Below, piece after piece: positions 61,886 through 64,000 of a DNA stretch of 64,000 nucleotides (positions are counted from its first letter, which is position 1; each line of letters begins with the position of its first letter). This DNA is from an uncultured Bacteroidales bacterium. GTDB lineage: Bacteria > Bacteroidota > Bacteroidia > Bacteroidales > UBA932. The position numbers were made by a program, and so were the translations under genes. The stretch spans positions 1 through 64,000 of the forward strand of contig CALVCB010000002.1 of NCBI GenBank assembly GCA_944325965.1. Direction: 5' to 3'. The notes beneath the pieces are model-generated. The model worked only from the letters and a program-made list of their open reading frames with translations. It did no database searches and was not told the DNA's origin.

Positions 61886-62704
61886 ATGAATACAAGAAAA
61901 GAAAAACTGGAGGCATTCGGCCGCATCCTTGACATAATGGACGAGCTGCGTGTCAAGTGCCCGTGGGACAGGGAACAGACATCTGAATCCCTGAGACCGC
62001 AGACCATTGAGGAAGTCTATGAGCTCAGTGACGCAATCCTCAAGAACGACAGCAAGAACATCTCCAAGGAACTGGGAGATGTCCTGTTGCATGTGATATT
62101 CTATTCCAAGATAGGGGAGGAGAAAGGTCAGTTTGACATAGCGGATGTCATCAACCTGCTGTGCGACAAGCTTATATACCGTCATCCCCATGTGTTCTCA
62201 TCTGTACAGGTGGAGAATTCGGCCCAGGTCATGCAGAACTGGGAGATGCTCAAGGCCAGGGAGAAGGACGGCAACAGGCGCATCCTTTCCGGCGTCCCTG
62301 ACGCCCTCCCTCCGCTCCTGAAGGCGTACCGTATGCAGGACAAGGCCCGGGGTGTGGGCTTCGACTGGGAGAAGAAGGAAGATGTATGGGACAAGGTCAG
62401 GGAAGAGCTCGGAGAGTACCAGGCCGAGCTGGACTGCATGGAGAAGGCCTCCACGGAGCAGGAAAGGAAGGAGGCGTATGACAGGGCCGAGGGTGAGCTG
62501 GGGGACTACCTTTTCGCTGTGGTCAACGCGGCGCGTCTCTACGGGCTCAACCCGGATACTGCGCTGGAGCGCACCTGCGCCAAGTTCAAAAGGCGTTTCA
62601 CCTATCTGGAGGAGCATACCATACGCCAGGGCCGCGACCTCCACGATATGTCCCTCGAAGAAATGGACGCCATCTGGGACGAGGCCAAGGCCAAGGGCTT
62701 GTAG
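61886..62704 (+). CDS. mazG: Nucleoside triphosphate pyrophosphohydrolase MazG
   Basis: 272-residue house-cleaning enzyme splitting NTPs to NMP and pyrophosphate. The two tandem MazG domains are visible. The first has the CPWDREQTSESLRP and EEVYELSDAI...ELGDVLLHVIFYSKI segments with metal-binding Glu/Asp; the second contains EGELGDYLFAVVNAARL. The start is fixed by the repeat element two bases upstream. Confidence 0.95.
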   Translation: MNTRKEKLEAFGRILDIMDELRVKCPWDREQTSESLRPQTIEEVYELSDAILKNDSKNISKELGDVLLHVIFYSKIGEEKGQFDIADVINLLCDKLIYRHPHVFSSVQVENSAQVMQNWEMLKAREKDGNRRILSGVPDALPPLLKAYRMQDKARGVGFDWEKKEDVWDKVREELGEYQAELDCMEKASTEQERKEAYDRAEGELGDYLFAVVNAARLYGLNPDTALERTCAKFKRRFTYLEEHTIRQGRDLHDMSLEEMDAIWDEAKAKGL

Positions 62705-62797
62705 CTGCTGTTCCGGGCTTGTTCTCCGGCATTGCCATCCCGGGCTTGGCGTTGTCCGGAGCCGGACGGCCTGTCCGACAAACACTGTATTGCAACA

Positions 62798-63514
62798 ATG
62801 GAAAACTGGAAAGAAAGGACTTCAATGCTGATCGGGGAGGAGGGCCTTGACAGGCTGTCGGCCTCCTGTGTAGCTGTCATAGGGGTCGGCGGTGTTGGAG
62901 GCTATGCCGCCGAGATGATAGCCCGTGCCGGCGTAGGGCATATTATAATAATGGACAGCGACGACGTGTCCGTGACCAACAAGAACCGCCAGCTCCTTGC
63001 GCTCGACTCCACTGTCGGACGCCCCAAATGCGATGTGATGCGGGAAAGGCTGCTGGATATAAACCCTCAGCTTGACATCACTGTAATCAAAGAGTATCTG
63101 GAAGCGGATTCCCCGGAATCCGTGCTCGGCGGCTACAGGATAGATTTTCTGGTAGATGCCATTGACACGCTCTCGCCCAAGATGGCCCTCATAAAATACT
63201 GCATGGACAAGGGTATCCCGCTCGTGTCCTCCATGGGGGCAGGAGCAAAGACGGATGCCACAAAGGTCCGGCTTGCGGACATATCCAAGTCATTCAACTG
63301 TCCTCTGGCTTTCGTCGTGCGCAAGCGGCTCAGGCGTATGGGCATAAGGAAAGGATTCAAGGTGGTGTTCTCCGAGGAGCTGCCCCGGAAAGAGGCCATC
63401 GTCGAGTGCGACGACCGCAACAAGAAGTCCCTCGTCGGGACTGTTTCGTATATCCCCGCAGTCTTCGGATGCGTCTGCGCCCAGGCGGCGTTGGAGTCGT
63501 TATTGTCGAACTGA
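62798..63514 (+). CDS. tcdA: tRNA threonylcarbamoyladenosine dehydratase
   Basis: 238-residue E1-like enzyme that cyclises t6A to ct6A on tRNA using ATP. It has the Rossmann loop VIGVGGVGGYAAEMIARAG, MDSDDVSVTNKNRQ (ATP and metal contacts), and VDAIDTLSPKMALI. The length is typical for TcdA without an added domain. The open frame extends upstream to 62732, but the start at 62798 (MENWKERTSML) matches the family. Confidence 0.94.
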   Translation: MENWKERTSMLIGEEGLDRLSASCVAVIGVGGVGGYAAEMIARAGVGHIIIMDSDDVSVTNKNRQLLALDSTVGRPKCDVMRERLLDINPQLDITVIKEYLEADSPESVLGGYRIDFLVDAIDTLSPKMALIKYCMDKGIPLVSSMGAGAKTDATKVRLADISKSFNCPLAFVVRKRLRRMGIRKGFKVVFSEELPRKEAIVECDDRNKKSLVGTVSYIPAVFGCVCAQAALESLLSN

Positions 63515-63539
63515 ACGCAGGGAGTATTACAATTTTTAC

Positions 63540-63579
63540 TACCTTTGCATCCGGTAAGTTGGCTGTTGACTTGCCGGAT
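63540..63579 (+). promoter_or_regulatory. -7 box and leader hairpin before acetyltransferase gene
   Basis: TACCTTTG (63540-63547) is followed at once by an inverted repeat, ATCCGGTAAGT / ACTTGCCGGAT (63549-63559 and 63569-63579), that would form near the 5' end of the mRNA. The hairpin has no T-tract. Confidence 0.5.
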
Positions 63580-63608
63580 ATTCGTATTGTGCTAAATTAC
63601 AGATAATT

Positions 63609-64000
63609 ATGCCTGATTATCATATTGTGGAGGTCAAATCGAAAAAGGACCTCAAGAAGTTTATCCGGTTTCCTGACAAGCTGTACAGGGACTGCCCCCA
63701 GTATGTGCCGGCGCTCCATTCCGACCAGGTGAAATCCTTGACGAAGGTCTCCACCCTGAGCTACTGCTCCCGCAGGATGTGGATGGTGCTTGACGGGAAC
63801 GGTGAGGTGGCAGGACGCATTTGCGGGATGATTAATCCGAGGTACAACGAACGTTACGGCAAGAAACGGGCGAGGTTCGGGTGGTTCGACACCATAAACG
63901 ACATAAAGGTGGCCGGAATGCTTATAGGGACGGCCGAGGCCTGGGCGAAGGAAAACGGCATGAATGAAATCCACGGTCCTCTGTACTACAATACGTTAGG
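63609..64000 (+). CDS. Large GNAT-type acetyltransferase, partial
   Basis: The first 130 residues lie in the window; the C-terminus is cut by the edge. The start MPDYHIVEVKSKKDLKKFI, followed by FPDKLYRDCPQYVPAL and a strand-turn-strand ending GRICGMINPRYNE, resembles the roughly 380-residue GNAT-related proteins of Bacteroidetes. The substrate is unknown, and the acetyl-CoA loop is not clearly seen in this portion. Confidence 0.7.
   Translation, partial: MPDYHIVEVKSKKDLKKFIRFPDKLYRDCPQYVPALHSDQVKSLTKVSTLSYCSRRMWMVLDGNGEVAGRICGMINPRYNERYGKKRARFGWFDTINDIKVAGMLIGTAEAWAKENGMNEIHGPLYYNTL

Overview
The window is a stretch of chromosome from a member of the order Bacteroidales. This is inferred from several signs. 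Promoters have the Bacteroidetes form TTTG-N19/20-TAnnTTTG. Several genes belong to families largely confined to Bacteroidetes (DUF4837, DUF4290, DUF3822 next to rsmD, large class I mannose-6-phosphate isomerase, TPR regulators ending in a LuxR-like helix-turn-helix). The metabolism is anaerobic (2-oxoacid:ferredoxin oxidoreductase, reverse-type rubrerythrin, butyrate kinase), and many lipoproteins are encoded. Base composition is moderately GC-rich, apart from one AT-rich block at about 46.1-49.6 kb. Genus cannot be fixed from the sequence; a Rikenellaceae-like gut commensal would fit.

Layout. 1-4.1 kb (minus): partial dsbD, rny, a probable 6S RNA, zapA and its coiled-coil partner. 4.1-7 kb: a four-gene 2-oxoacid:ferredoxin oxidoreductase operon. 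7-12.2 kb: tRNA-Pro, tRNA-Glu/rpsT, a DUF4837 lipoprotein, then M23 peptidase-dxr-rseP. 12.2-14.6 kb (plus): ruvX-def-phosphohexomutase. 14.6-17.8 kb: a repeat-rich, gene-poor zone holding only an exported thioredoxin and rubrerythrin. 17.8-26 kb: an SLC13 transporter and a two-gene AddAB-like helicase-nuclease. 25.9-33.3 kb: a complete mannose-utilisation operon (GntR, isomerase, ROK kinase, GH92 mannosidase, MFS permease) with its own terminator. 33.3-37.3 kb: DUF4290, ftsK, lolA. 37.3-42.8 kb: TPM/LemA cluster, FISUMP lipoprotein, apbE, short ComEC. 42.8-46.1 kb: ackA-ptb-buk. 46.1-49.7 kb: AT-rich inserted block. 49.6-55.8 kb (minus): six closely packed genes (nrnA, two FKBP lipoproteins, MATE, cytidylate-kinase-like, serine hydrolase). 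56-64 kb: DUF3822-rsmD-ybaK, CoA transferase, SulP, mazG, tcdA and a partial acetyltransferase.

The most unusual features are of two kinds. First, the AT-rich block is bounded by 44-bp direct repeats derived from the 3' end of the butyrate kinase gene. It carries a TPR regulator split by two stops and a frameshift, a secreted-protein gene broken in a T7 tract, and an unrecognised lipoprotein/small membrane protein pair. Second, a 93-bp element with 11-bp terminal inverted repeats occurs in two near-identical full copies and one partial copy. Each copy sits just upstream of a gene, and the two full copies are preceded by a cluster of GC-rich hairpins.

Functional links. Mannose released by GH92 outside the cytoplasm would be imported, phosphorylated and isomerised to fructose-6-phosphate. 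Pyruvate-derived acyl-CoA would be turned into acetate and butyrate with ATP gain by AckA, Ptb and Buk, with the CoA transferase as a second exit route. The ferredoxin oxidoreductase supplies low-potential electrons or 2-oxoglutarate/succinyl-CoA interconversion.
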